From NCBI GenBank assembly GCA_026826555.1, contig JAKSZT010054215.1, positions 26,673,103 through 26,737,102 on the forward strand: DNA of 64,000 nt, in the 5' to 3' direction. Within the stretch, counting starts at the first letter, position 1; each line of letters starts with the position of its first letter. Made by a program: the position numbers and the translations under genes. The notes beneath the pieces are model-generated. The model saw only the letters and a program-made list of their open reading frames with translations. It was not told where the DNA came from and ran no database searches. This document shows positions 1-11,622 of this stretch, piece by piece. This DNA is from Tolypeutes matacus (taxonomy: Eukaryota; Chordata; Mammalia; Cingulata; Chlamyphoridae).

Positions 1-1479
1 CACATTGTTTCAGCCAGTGCATTTCACGGTATCTGCTTTGAGCAGCCTAGGAAACTAAAACAACTAGCTGCAGACCTCAAACTGTAGTCCTTTGCTTATA
101 GGCTTGTAAGACTAGAAGCTCATAACCAGACAGCTAGGTTACTTCTGCAGATCCAAGGTGCTCATGGTTGCCATCTGGATATGAGATTTACCACCATTGC
201 CGAGATCTGAAGTCAGTAACAGCTGGCAGAAGGGTTACAAGTAGATTTTACATTGGATTGCTTTACCTAGCAATTGTTTTTTGCTACCAACGTTAAATAA
301 AGTAAAATTTAACACACAATGTATATGGTATGAGGGCAGAGTACTTATGACACTGCATTTTGCTTTTGACTAACTTCAAGCTAATCACTACTAGCTTGAT
401 CTGTAGGATAATTGCATAATTTGTCATGCAAATCAAATGCTTTTGATACTGAAAGGGGACTCAATTTACAAATATGCCAGGACAATAAGTATAAACTGGA
501 ATTGTTCTAGATAACCTGGAATATATGGTCCTTTACCTATCACTGTCTTAAAGAAGACACAGATTTTCATGATTATACTTTTTTTCCAAATCAGTTTATT
601 TTGATCTGAGAGTCGAATCTTGTCAGGCAATGTAAGCATTTTGGTAGTTTCAGAAATAATTATAGTGAAATAGAGAAGATACATTTCTTTTTATGTAATG
701 TATAATATACTCTTATGCTTCTGGATTATTAAATTTAATGCAACGAAACCATTGCCTCATTCTCATTTAACTGTTTGTTTCCCATTAATGGAAACTTGTG
801 TTGGGTGGGGATAAAAGGTCAATGCTTATTTCTATGGCTTATGAGTAATACAAATAATTGCAATATCTCCTGGTAGTAATTGGAACAGAATGGCTGGCTG
901 CAGGTAGGCCATAGTGACATGTACTTGGACATGAACTGAAACCAAATGATTAAATATGTGAGGGGTCTTGGTGAAGGTGACTGTGGACTAAAAAGTATCA
1001 CACAGTCCTGTCCATCTCCACAGTGATTGTGAAAAATGACATATGAATCACGGTAGAAAGTGCTGCAAGCCACTTAGACACTATTAACTCCACTGACTTT
1101 GATCATAAAAAAAAAATGGCAGAATAAGGCATGGGAGCTGGGATCATAGGGAGCACCCTGCTCAATAATATTCAATGACTTACAACTCTTTCCCCTTTTG
1201 ATTGCTAGTGGTGGGCTCAATGCTTTGACGCAGATAAATATATTCAGAAAACTTTTCCAGTCAATGCTGACATTGGCATCTAACACTATAACATGGCCAA
1301 AACTAAAAGCAGGGGGAGCTGACAGAAAATTGTCTTGGTATTTTTGTTTGCATTAATTAGTAATTCATAAATAATACTTAAAAAAAAATTACATAGTGCT
1401 AATGGGCATTTGGCCACATTGTGACAGTACACAACTAAGTGCTAGATAATGTAAACACTAAACACATTTTTGAATCTTT
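1..1479. other. Unique A+T-rich DNA, nothing recognised
   Basis: No repeat family, RNA gene or coding pattern recognised. Short open frames on the minus strand at 466-1286 have no family resemblance. Confidence 0.5.
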
Positions 1480-1675
1480 ATTTTATTTCATCAGAGTGAA
1501 GAACAAGGGAACCAATACTCAAACCCATGATATCACTTAATTTTCAACTTGTTATTATTATGTTGATTTTAGAGATGAGGAAACTGAGGTTAAGGCTGAT
1601 AATAAATTATAAATTGCCCAATTTGTAGTCACCGAATAGATGAGCTTGCATTTGAAATATGTCTGACTCCAAACT
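1480..1675 (+). mobile_element. MIR SINE fragment
   Basis: Contains the MIR 3' half: an imperfect 'tattttagagatgaggaaactgagg' type core (at about 1565-1590), a degraded 'acttgcccaaggtcac' region and 'gtctgactccaaactcc' near 1660. Confidence 0.65.
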
Positions 1676-1709
1676 CCATTTCTGACTAACAGATTTATTT
1701 CTCTATATG

Positions 1710-1852
1710 AGAAGTCTGTAAACTCTTTTTCTGTAAAGGGCCAGGTAGTAAATAATTGTAGTTAATGTAGGCTAACTACTCAGCTCTCCCATGTTAATGG
1801 TGAAAGCAGCCACAGACAACATGTAAACAAATGACCATGGCTAAATATAGCC
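1710..1852 (+). mobile_element. hAT-type (MER1-group) DNA transposon fragment
   Basis: The string ctgtaaagggccaggtag followed by 'taaataattgtagttaatgtagg', 'actcagctctccc' and 'gtgaaagcagccacagacaa' matches a common mammalian non-autonomous hAT family whose copies begin with ctgtaaagggcc. The distal terminal repeat is not visible. The family name is not recalled with certainty. Confidence 0.55.
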
Positions 1853-2337
1853 TTATTGCTTGACAATTCCCTTTCCCCCAATCTTACCCAGATTCCCTTC
1901 TCATGCCCTGTTTGGAAGTAACCATCAAGAGTGAAAGCAAATAGATAAAATAAACAAAATTGCATACCATATTAATAGCTGAGGATACCTTATAATGATG
2001 GCCCTGTAATACCTCCAGTAAATAAATGCTAGATGGGAAGTAATCTGCTTCTTTTGGTACTCTCTAAACTTTTCTTTCAAAGTCCTTCCTCGGGGTATCC
2101 AGTGCCTTCCTGCTGATATCAGCGTGCCCTTCTCTAATATCCCATCTAGCTGTATCTTTTGTTCTAAACTTCTTTCTTTTTCCTCCCATTTTAAAAACGT
2201 ATTCCAAATAGCATCACCTAGTGGGGGGAGAAAGAGTCTATAACTTTTATTCATGTTAAGGTCTGATTAGCTAAAAACAACTTAATGGGGCAACCACAGG
2301 AGTTATTACAGTTTAGTAGAGACCTATGCTTAATTAA

Positions 2338-2405
2338 ATTCAGCAACCATTTATTGAGTCTCTAGGCTAGATATTGGGAGTGGGAATGATACTGAAGAAA
2401 GCAAT
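2338..2405 (-). mobile_element. L2 3'-end fragment
   Basis: The string caaccatttattgagtctct followed by 'aggctagatattgggagtgggaatgatac' is the complement of the L2 3' terminus (…gcgctcaataaatatttgttg). Confidence 0.55.
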
Positions 2406-2409
2406 GTAT

Positions 2410-2725
2410 ATCTAAAGCCATAAAAAGATTTAGGCTCTAGTAATTCCACTCCTAAGAAGCAACCTCAAGAACATAATTCAGTGGAACAAAAATCACTATA
2501 GATACACAAAGGAAAATGCTCATTACAATGTTTGCTATCATAGTAAACCCAGGTAATGGAAACATATTAACTGTTTAATACTAAGGAAATAGGTGAACCA
2601 CAGAACATAAATACAGTGATACATTAGGAAATAAAGTTATCACTATGAAGACCAGAAAGAAACACGCAATAGTAAACCAAGTGTGGTGAACTGTGGATGA
2701 CTGGGTTGGGGGCAAGTTTCACTTC
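2410..2725 (+). mobile_element. L1 3' region fragment (old L1M type)
   Basis: The order 'tctagtaattccactcctaa', 'cacaaaggaaaatgctcatt', 'acaatgtttgctatcatagtaa', 'ggtaatggaaac' and 'aatacagtgatac' follows the familiar old-L1 segment (ctagcaattccacttcta… ttcattgcagcattatttataa… ggaaacaacc). Degenerate, with no coding frame. Confidence 0.65.
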
Positions 2726-4049
2726 CTGCTATACCTCAAATAATAGCATGCAGTCAACCATTCACTGCCTAAGAAAGAGCGCTATACTGTATGTAAGGTC
2801 TCAGTTGTGGTTCTTGTGTAGTGTGTAGATGAATAGGTGATTGTATATGTAAAGAGGAAATAATCTGTGGCTTCCACATAAACCTTTTTACTACAGAGGG
2901 AGGCATGTGGACTGCTGAAACCAGAGCACAGACAGTGTCTCACATATGACTGAACATCCTTTTTCTAACGCTAACCACGCCACCTTTGAGAGAGACAGAC
3001 ATGCAACAGCGCTTTCATTTTGTGCATTCTTTTTCCTTTCATTTTGAAGCCTATTCCTTCATTCCTCAGAGGCCAGTTAGCAATGCAATAAATTAATTTG
3101 TACTTTAGAGTGAACTCTTTAATCCTTTTTTGTTCTCTCGCCTCCCAATCAAACACACACTCTCACATTTGCATGTATTAACATAATGAAACATTAATTA
3201 TACAGTGTCTAGGATAGGACAAGCAAAGCGCTTCAATCAATCTCAATAACTCGCATCAGGAAGGTGAAAAACGTTGCCCAGTCTTATCAGGACCACATAA
3301 TAGACACAAGCACAGGCTCCATGCCTGTTGTGGGTGTGATTTGTTACCAAAAAGCAGAAAATTACAAGGAGACTAATCAATAACAATTATCTTAATGATA
3401 GATGGACAAATTTTATTCTTTTGTTGGATGGTATTGTCAGTCTAGTGGTTGGTTTGCAACAAGGCATGAAGATTAAACAGACTGTTATAGAAAACCAAGA
3501 GATCTGAAAATGCCTAATTCCTAGGATGCAGAATGCTGTTATATTATTTGATTTCTCTCAAGAAGCTGCTCAAGTTCACCTGAAACAGAGAAGTGACTCC
3601 CAAGGCCTAAGGCATGGCTCCACCGTGAGGGCTGGGCAAGTCACCTAACCTCCAGGATTTCAGTTTGTCTTCCAGTTTGAAAGACATGTACTTTCCTCTG
3701 CTTAAGAAGGTCTAAATTCTGCCATTGTGAGACTGTACAGCAATGCTGTGTGCTAACAGCCAGCGCCGGCCCTGACTGGTTGCTGCTGGATGGTGGTGGT
3801 AAACATGTGAAAATGTGTACACAAGGGTTTCCGTGTTTGGAACCCACTACTTACACACTTCTTTAAAATCGTACATATATGTCAAGATTTTGTTTGTAAA
3901 CATCAGTCATCGTGACATATAGCTATTTGGGTCTATAGAAGCCCAATTCTTGTTGGATTTCTTCTTAGAACAATGGTAGCTCAATCAGAAAAAAAAGGAA
4001 AAAAGAAGAATGGGTGCTGTGGCATTCCCCAAAGGGCACACCTCTAGAT
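2726..4049. other. Mostly unique DNA, possible conserved non-coding stretch
   Basis: No gene. A weak MIR-like piece (ggctgggcaagtcacctaac) is at 3630-3690. The stretch 3170-3440 lacks repeat resemblance and holds several homeodomain-type TAAT cores and the CpG-containing words gcgcttcaat and aaaaacgttgcc. Confidence 0.4.
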
Positions 4050-4275
4050 CATTGTTTCTCAACCTGGTACTACCGACATTCTGGGCTAGATAATTCCTTG
4101 CTGTGGGGGTCTGCCTTGTGCACTGTAGGAAGTTTAGCAGCATCCCTGGCCTCTACCCACCAGATGCCAGCATTTTCCTCTGCCCCACCAGTTGTGACAA
4201 TCAAAAATATCTCTGGATGTTGCCAATGTCCCTGGGTGGCACAGGGGCAAAATCACCCCCAGTTGAGAATCACTG
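4050..4275. mobile_element. hAT-Charlie non-autonomous element, MER20-like
   Basis: About 226 bp bounded by degenerate inverted ends (gtttctcaacctgg and ccagttgagaatcactg). The interior, including tccctggcctctacccacca and 'tgtgacaatcaaaaatatctctgg', matches the family I recall as MER20. The 8 bp before the left end, ctctagat, fit the nTCTAGAn target of this hAT group. The right duplication has decayed. Some MER20 copies are known as regulatory elements in endometrial cells; nothing here shows that this copy is active. Confidence 0.72.
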
Positions 4276-4439
4276 TCTTTTGTTTAAGGGGAAAAAAGTA
4301 TATTAAACAAAATGCCAAAGATTTTTTGCTTATATAGGGATTGTTTGATATTAAATATTCCCTGAAATAAGTGGACTTTAACTTAGCTTTTAAGATGACA
4401 CTTCAAGGTATTCATAAAACATTGGAAGCCAAGAAGACT

Positions 4440-4596
4440 GAATTCTCCTCCAGATGGTCACAACCTGTCTGTGTGGCATTAGGCAATTTTCTTCTTTTAT
4501 CTGTACCTCATTTTCCTCCTTCCTCTGTAAAATGAAGAGCTTGGACAGGTAATTTCGAAGTCCCTTCCAATGTCTAACATTCTGTGGTTCCACCAT
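4440..4596 (+). mobile_element. MIR SINE fragment
   Basis: Recognisable pieces in order: 'ctgtctgtgtggcattaggcaattt', a degraded cctcattttcctccttc, tctgtaaaatgaagagc and 'gaagtcccttccaatgtctaacattctgtggttc', the MIR-type pattern with the downstream 'tccttccagctctaacattctatgattc' module. Confidence 0.65.
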
Positions 4597-7139
4597 TAGA
4601 AGGTTTGACTCATAAAAGATTAGTTCTTAACCAGAAATGTCCTTGTACCTCCCCCAAATCCAATCCAGAACAGGCCACAGTTCTTCATTCAACTTTTCCC
4701 CATCTGAGAACAGAGCTTTATTTTTTTCTTTCTGATTTTAGCATAGTCCTAAACTTTAATTCCCAAGGAGGAAACATACATGCATTAAAATCTGAAAATA
4801 TAACCCACCAAAAGTGGGAGCAGTTCGTTTCAGCACTTTTAAAGAGGAGACAGAAATATCAAGGGGGGTGATAATTAGTCAGGGTTTCCTTAAAGACTTG
4901 GGCATGAGCATAAAGCAAACCAACAAACAGGGACTAGTAAATTAAACCCTATCGAATGCCTTTTGTGCAGAAGTTTTATTTTTCCTATAAAAACAGTGCT
5001 ATTCAAGATAGAGCTAAGCTTAGAGGAAAAAAAAACTAAATAAATGTCATTTTTTAAAATCCAATTTTCCTGAATTTGACCCCACGGTGAGTCAGGTCTC
5101 AGAAGCATGTGTTTTCTGATTTGTGGTTCTCAAACCCATTAATATTTGTAATCACTTCTTCAAATACACACTGTTCACATAGATCCCTGGAGAGTCCAGA
5201 GACCAATCTGCCCTTTTGACAGCTGTCGAATCCTTGTTTGCATGAACGATGCAACAAGTCAATGAAATCATCCTTTAGGACTCTCAGCCCTGTCAGCTAC
5301 TGGCTACTGAGATTCATCCATCCACAGGCCCTCATTTGGACCTTTTCATAACTGATGTGATAACTTGTGCATGTCTGCAATTGCTCATGTGAGTACAAAG
5401 TAAAATGACACGATGGAGACCCAACATTATAATTCTCTCCATCCACACAGTCGAATGACCTGCCTGCCAATATACCACAGCGTGTTCCCATTTACAATGC
5501 ATTTATCTCAACAAAGAGTTGAGGAAAGCATCTTTCACATAGGTTTTACATGTCTCTTTTCATTGCCTCTCAACATTCCTCGAAGATTCATTAAAATACA
5601 GTGCTCCCTATAGTTTCATGTAAACCCATCTTGGCTTAAGAGAGGTGAACTTCGTCATCCTAGAAGGTAGAGTATATAAGCAGTAACACTACCCAGAGAT
5701 ATCTTCAGTTTGCACATTTGGTGAGATATCTGCTGAGTAGCATGTCCTTTATCTGCCTCTGGTAAGATAAAGAACTTTATTTCTAAGGCCACAGGTACCA
5801 AATAATTTACATCAGTGACAACCCCCCAATTTTTTTTTTAGTAGCGTATGATCTCTGCATAAAAGTTCTATTTCATTCATTGAGAGAGAGAAAGAGAGAC
5901 ACAGGGCACAGGAAAGGCACTTACGAATCCCAGGTGCCATGTCCTCGACAATACAAAAGCTATATTTTTTTATGGCTACACACCAAATACCCAAAAGATG
6001 TAACCGTGCTAGTTTGAGCCAAATACTGACCATTTACCGTTACGGGAGTAAATTGCATCACTATAGTGAAATGGTAGAGCTGGGAAAATAAATGACTAAT
6101 TCATTGCAAATGCAAAACCACTCTTTCTCTATAAAATGGAAGGCACAATAAAGCTGATGGGCCATGGGTTATGAATACATTGTTCTGGGTTTTCAAAACC
6201 CAAAGATATTTTAAAAACCATAATCCAAACATAACCGAATCATAAAGCATCCAATAACAAATGTGTACCTTTCAGCACAGCCATTCTAGTCAATACCACC
6301 AGCCCAATTCATTCGCCGTGCTCTCCCAAGCAGCTGTATTTGGTTACACTTCTAAATCTCATATTCTTTTCAATTCAGTGGTTTTGGCAATTTCAAGATA
6401 GAGAAATTAAAATTTAAAAATAAATAAATAAAAGTACCTGAGGGCCATAAACCTACCAGCTCAGCAGTTTTAATGTTTAAAATAAATGTTTAATGTCCAA
6501 CTGTAGGATTAGGTAATATTACAAATGTGGATCATTTGCTTCCTTGAGATGAACAAAGCAAATAGGAGGAGGAAAAGCAATCAAAATTGCAGGATCCTGA
6601 AACCCTGCTATTCAATACAGTGTCAGCTTCAAGTCTAAACTGGTTGGCATGTTTGAGTCTTTATCCCAACCCTTGGAAACTTCCTCATTTGCTAGCCCAG
6701 AGCAGTCTCAGAAAAATAAGAAATGTTCTTGTTGACTGTATTAAAAAATATTGGTCAATACCTGTTTGTTTTTCTCCAAAAGAAAAGAACTATTTTCAAG
6801 ATCCAATGACAGCAAGATGCAGGAGTATCACTTGCCCGTAAGGTAGAGAAAAGGAATTTTTAATCTCCATAGTCAATCACTTTGGATTTCCATTTCTTAA
6901 CTGTTCTCTTGGTTGTGAAATCTATCACTGCTGCAACAACACACCCACTGCCTCCTTCAGCACATTTCAGGGATGGCTTTTATCAAAATGGATGAAGATA
7001 TTTTTCATCTTGAGTTATACAGGAGAGACCCTTACTTGTTAGCCTCTGAGGAAGAAATACCCAGGGATTTCCAAAGTAATGGAAATTTCAGGTGTGGGTA
7101 GTTTCCCAAAGCTGGCTGCTTTCCTTAAATAACTCTATT
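4597..7139. other. Unique A+T-rich DNA
   Basis: No gene or RNA recognised. Contains a short GA-rich run at 5881-5901 and an (AAAT)n stretch near 6413-6432. Confidence 0.45.
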
Positions 7140-7392
7140 ACTAATAATGATAGCATTAATAGTAGCTGCCATTATTGAGTCATTTTTTATTCTTTACTCA
7201 CTATGCTAAACACTTATCATACATTATCTCAGAAAAACTTCATATCTGACCTATAATTTGGCTACTACCATTATCTCCATTTTATAGATGAGAAAATTGT
7301 GATTCAGAGAGGTCATGTACCTTGGCCATTGTCACCCAGCCACTAAGTGGCAGAGCCAGGGCTGGAATTTGGGTCTGACTCTGGAGATTGTG
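7140..7392 (+). mobile_element. MIR SINE, long copy
   Basis: One of the best preserved MIRs in the window. It shows 'actatgctaaacacttatcatacattatctca', attatctccattttatagat, gagaaaattgtgattcagag, 'ggccattgtcacccagccactaagtggcagagccagggctggaatttgggtctgactctgg' in order, about 250 bp in sense orientation. Confidence 0.9.
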
Positions 7393-7769
7393 CTTTTGTT
7401 CCAAGAATTATATTTGGAATTGGGATATCAGGGTTCCTGTGCAAAATAATAATAATATAAAATTAAAAATTATGCCTGCTTTAAAATGTTTCCAAAGTAA
7501 TCAGGGAAAGGAAACAAAACACATTTGGATGATGTTGAAGAATCTAGTCTGTTGTGAGGCCATTCAAGTGAGGTATATAGGAGATGAGATCTGAAAGACA
7601 TGATGGATGTGGAGTAGCAAAGAAGACACGAGATGCTGATAGTGAAATCAACTCTAATGAAGGTGCTGTGGTGGAGGTGAGATGAGGTTTGATAGAAAAG
7701 GGACAATGTGATGCAAGGATCACTAGATAACAGGAGGAAGATAATTCCTGGGTTACAGAAACAAAATAT

Positions 7770-7965
7770 AGACTAGTGGCTAAGATCGCATATTCTGGCA
7801 GAAAGCGTATCTTCATTTAAACCCAATCTCTGCCACTTACCAGCTGTGTTACCTTAATAAGTTACTTAGTCCCTTTTTTCTTCTGTAAATCAGTAATGAG
7901 CCCTACCCACCTGCTAGGGCTGTTGTTTTCTTATAAACTGCTTCACATATTGCCTGTAGCAATTG
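7770..7965 (+). mobile_element. MIR SINE fragment
   Basis: Shows the MIR 5' half: a degraded 'aacccaatctctgccacttaccagctgtgttacc', gttacttagtccctttt, and a decayed tail with 'gggctgttgtt'. Confidence 0.78.
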
Positions 7966-7984
7966 TTCAACACTTGATCACTTA

Positions 7985-8155
7985 TCATGATCAACAGTGT
8001 TCAAAATCTGATCACTATCTGTATGATCTTGATCAAGTTGCTCTATTTTCTGTCCTTCTATTTACTTATCTTCGAAATGAGAATAGTATTAACGGCTCAA
8101 CGTGTTCCACCTGATTAAATGAGAAAGCATAAAAAGATTTTGCAAAGTGTTATTA
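7985..8155 (+). mobile_element. Second MIR SINE fragment in tandem
   Basis: A second, more decayed MIR follows the one above: 'tgatcttgatcaagttgctctattttctgtcc', 'cttatcttcgaaatgagaatagtatta', 'gattaaatgagaaagcataaaaa'. Two MIR 5' halves side by side point to two insertions or a local duplication. Confidence 0.55.
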
Positions 8156-10139
8156 GGAGAGTGATAAGAGTGGGGCAGTGGATCAAGAGTTCCTCATGCT
8201 AGGCTCAACCATGAGCATTTGACCCAAATGACGGAGAGCCATGGGCAGGCTTATCTCCACTGAGGAAAGTAAGGATTCAAGCTGAGAAACAGGAATGTGC
8301 TTCATTTCCAATTACACTGCCTGCCTCTACTGCCTCTTTTCTCTACGGCCCTCTTTTCTCTCTGTGTAATATATATTGGCTATGCCATCTCCGGCAAAAT
8401 CATCTACCTCATTTAACACATCAAGTCCTTCTTCCAAGTAAGATAAAACCATCTAGTCCTCTCCCATGAGCCACACAGTCTCCCCAAAACTCAATCCCCC
8501 ACTCCACTCCCCACCCCGGATATGGTTTTCACACCATCTTTCCCATAACCTGGTAACATCTTCAGCTGCTCCCCACTGCCTGCTCACACTGTCACCTTCT
8601 TTCTTGTACAGCAGCCTGTATAGACTGTAGTCATAGGAGAGAGCATTTGTGAAACTTTTTCCATGTGGATTTGCCATAGGAACAGTAATTGCATTGGATT
8701 CCTGTCTAACACAATTGATGTTCCAGCAAGAGCTTTAAACTTTTGAAAAAGTTCCCACTCCCTAGCCTTTTGCATTCTGACAGTCCAAAGACAGAACTGA
8801 GACTCGGAAGGGCAGCACTGTGCACACCAGGGTCTGCAGCAGCTCTCAGCTGGGCTCTGCCCTGGCCCATGCCATTCCCCAAGCATTCCTGGTAAGGGGC
8901 CCTGAGCCTCAGTCTAGAATCTTTTCCCTCCTGTAAAAGGTGCCTCCGCCTCAGACAATATGCCTATCTGTGGGCAGGTGCTTTTTGAGTAATCAATTAC
9001 CAGCTGCCTAAGGGACTGCTTTGCTGTGTTCCGGTGGACTGCTGTATATGGGGAAAAATTTGAAAGAGATCAAGGAAGATCCTGGGCAACCAAAATGTTT
9101 CTTGTAGTTTGCTATTCCTTATTTTGTTGAGAAAGCCTTTCATGTGGCCATGGAGATGAGCTCTCATACCCAAACATCCCTGGGAGAGAGAACAGTTTTA
9201 TTTAGGTTTACACACTGATCCCTTCCTGAAATTAGGTTTTCATGTAGATAAGACTGATGGAAAGGTGAGACTCCACCCCAGGGGAGAATATTTCTAGAAA
9301 GAGGCAAATGGAGACAGGATTGCTCATTGTGCTGGTTTTTCTATGTATGAGTAGGGAATAGGGAGTAGTTGGGTGACATAATCAAAAGGAAGTTAGTCCT
9401 TGCACCAGGAAGACTTTAAGCTGCTATGGAAAAAGGGAGAGAAGTTGTAATAACCATCTACAGGAAGGGAGTAAACAGAGGTACTCATCATGCTGTTCTC
9501 TGGGTAAACCTTAGGAAGACTCCTGGAACAGTTCAAGTTACAATTTCAAGGTGAGAAGAGCTAAAGAGTTCTAGGATACCACAGGAAACTCTAGCAAATT
9601 TGGTGAAATATGAGTACAGGTGAGCAAAACCTGGCGACTGAGATCAGATTAAAAATAGGGTATGAGAGGAAGACCTATGCAAACAGACAGGAAAGGGCCA
9701 CTTAAATGAAAATGAAGGTGACATTTTGTGGCAAGAGTGATGAAGGGTCACTAGAGATCTGAAACATTTAGGTCTTTGTCTCTTTCCAGCCTACACAGCA
9801 ATAGATTTTGAGGATGTTCAGCGGTGGCACCAACCCTTCCTAGCCCTCAGACGGCGCTGATCAGGCTCTTTTCTTTTCCATCCCGGCCTGTGGTTGAAGT
9901 TCTCCAACGGCTCAGTGCTCTGCCTGTTTGCTGACCTACAGTAAGGATCCCACCCAAGGTAGCAACAGGCAGATTTAGTGCCAGCCACAGTGGCGCAAAC
10001 ATTGGTAGTGTTTCAGAATACGTGTTTTGAATTCTGTGTGTCTACTTAGTATTTCTTTGTCCAATCTCTCTGTGGGTCTTTAACAATGACTATAATGTAG
10101 ACGATTTTCTTTTATTATTCATTGACAATAGAAATATTC
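8156..10139. other. Unique DNA, nothing recognised
   Basis: The minus-strand open frames at 8453-8886 overlap one another and resemble no family I know. A+T-rich to balanced composition; no promoter or CpG cluster. Confidence 0.45.
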
Positions 10140-10420
10140 CCATTTGATTTAAAGATGTAGTCTAGAAATTCGAGCAAAAAGACAAAATGATATAAGAGGA
10201 ACATAAGTTAAAAAAATAAAATCAGTTCTAGAACTTAAATCTCTGAATAAAATATAGTTCTAGAAATGAATAATGGAGATAACTGAAGACTATCAATGAA
10301 ATAATTTTAAAAAAACCCCCAGAACTGAAGAGTACATGTTTCTAGACTACATGAAAAAGATCCATAACACGGCAAATTGTGAGACAGAACACCGCAGATG
10401 AAGGGAACATCATTTATTAA
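10140..10420 (+). mobile_element. Possible old L1 or HAL1 ORF1-region fragment
   Basis: A-rich sequence with phrases such as tctagaaatt, gataactgaag and gagacagaacaccgcagatg, which loosely resemble degenerate L1 ORF1 DNA. No frame is open. The resemblance is weak and from memory only. Confidence 0.3.
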
Positions 10421-10430
10421 TAAGTTTCCA

Positions 10431-10464
10431 GGGTTGGGAATTGGGGTTAGGGTTGGGGGTTGGG
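10431..10464 (+). repeat. Telomere-like G-rich tract (G-quadruplex candidate)
   Basis: Six runs of three to five G are separated by the short loops TT, AATT, TTA, TT and TT. The tract includes one exact GGGTTAGGG-type step (ggggttaggg) and several GGGTTG variants. It satisfies the usual G3+N1-7 quadruplex rule. It could be a degenerate interstitial telomeric repeat or a simple G+T-rich tract. Confidence 0.75.
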
Positions 10465-10479
10465 TTTATATGTGCCCCC

Positions 10480-10915
10480 CTTTCTTTTTTAATGGAAACA
10501 GGAGTTTTTATTAATGAAACAAGTAAATTTAATATATTTCCAACAAGGTCTTTTTTACCCTTTAACTGAGACAAACCACTTTACAATGCACACAATAAAC
10601 ATAACAGTTTTTAATATTTTTCAAAAGGAAAAGATTTCTTTGGAAATTTAGGAAAGTAAATATTTTGGAAAGAACAACTACAGGAAGTTACATTTTCAAT
10701 TTTAATTTAGTTAGCAAGCTTGTCTACCAGGTCTATTACCCAGCGTTTTTCCTCATGACAAGTCCATTAAGTACTACCAACAAAGAACCTACATTTAGAA
10801 ACTGAGGCAGGAAAGGTTTATATTTAAATAGGAAACAGAAAATCTAAAATACCAATCACATAATTTTAACAAGGCAATTTACATAATTAGGTGTAAATTA
10901 TTAACTAACTTTATG
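10480..10915 (-). pseudogene. Possible 5'-truncated retrocopy of an unidentified 3' UTR
   Basis: Read on the minus strand this A+T-rich segment ends with an AATAAA signal (in attaataaaaactcctg) followed about 15 bases later by a short A-rich tail, as a processed mRNA end would. It has no coding frame and I do not recognise the source gene. I could not find a target-site duplication. It abuts the ERH retrocopy but is outside that copy's duplication, so it would be a separate event. It could equally be unique DNA with a chance polyadenylation-like signal. Confidence 0.3.
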
Positions 10916-10929
10916 TTGAGAGTGTAGAA

Positions 10930-10943
10930 TAGAACCATTTTCT
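10930..10943. repeat. Target-site duplication, left copy, of the ERH retrocopy
   Basis: The sequence tagaaccattttct lies directly beside the poly(T) end of the retrocopy and is repeated exactly at 11623-11636. A 14-bp duplication plus a poly(A) tail is the signature of L1-driven retroposition. Confidence 0.93.
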
Positions 10944-11622
10944 TTTTTTCTTTTTTCTTTTTTTTTTTTTTTTAATAACTAAAGAGCATTTATTTATTTC
11001 TCACTAAGACTTTATCTTGAGGACTTAACTAAACTTTGTTACCAACCCCCACCCCATCTTGCAGAAAGGTTAGTACAGTGAATGTTATAAAGCAGATACA
11101 AACAGCTTGAAGGATTGGAACAAACATTACTACATTCAATCCTGGCTAGAGTGTAACAAAATGGAAGCAGGACTACTATAGTACAAAACTCCCACTACAG
11201 CATGCTGTGCACACCTGTGTTCCAAGCCCACCCCCATCCCCCTAATGCTTCTGACACAACGATTTCCCAGTCTGTTGGGCCTGCCGATGAAGAAGCATGT
11301 AGATTTTCTCCTTAATCCAGTCTTTGTTGTAAGGGTGGTATGTCTGGGTATCAGCTCGGTAAACAAGGCAGCTGAGGTCTGCCAGATCATCAACAAAATC
11401 AAACAACTGACTGATATTATATGTGATAGAGGGACTGTTGGGATTCATTCTCCTCAGGTGTTCTTCACACATTTTACAAACACCTTCCAGGCACTTGTTC
11501 ACAGAGTCATAGTCAGCTAACGTTCTGCCTTCTGGCCTCTTGGTAGGCTGTACCAGAAAGATGGTGTGACACATGGCCCTAAACTCTTTCACTGCAGCTG
11601 CTGCCGACACTGCCGCCGCACC
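10944..11622 (-). pseudogene. ERH: Processed retrocopy of ERH, frame open, stop codon lost
   Basis: This is an intronless, reverse-transcribed copy of the mRNA for enhancer of rudimentary homolog, a small nuclear protein of 104 residues involved in RNA processing and cell-cycle gene expression. The ERH-homologous ATG is at 11574-11572 and the frame runs unbroken to a TAG at 11244-11242, giving 110 residues. Typical ERH segments are visible, such as [35 protein letters not shown] and [11 protein letters not shown]. Against the human protein as I remember it there are about 14 substitutions in 104 and no indels. The normal stop has become TCG, adding SLCQKH. A 5' UTR remnant (11575-11622), a 3' UTR, AATAAA-type signals (complement of 10989-10998) and a 30-nt poly(A) tail (complement of 10944-10973) are present. 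A perfect 14-bp duplication flanks the copy. ERH is nearly invariant in vertebrates, so these changes suggest a non-functional copy. Expression cannot be excluded. Confidence 0.93.
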
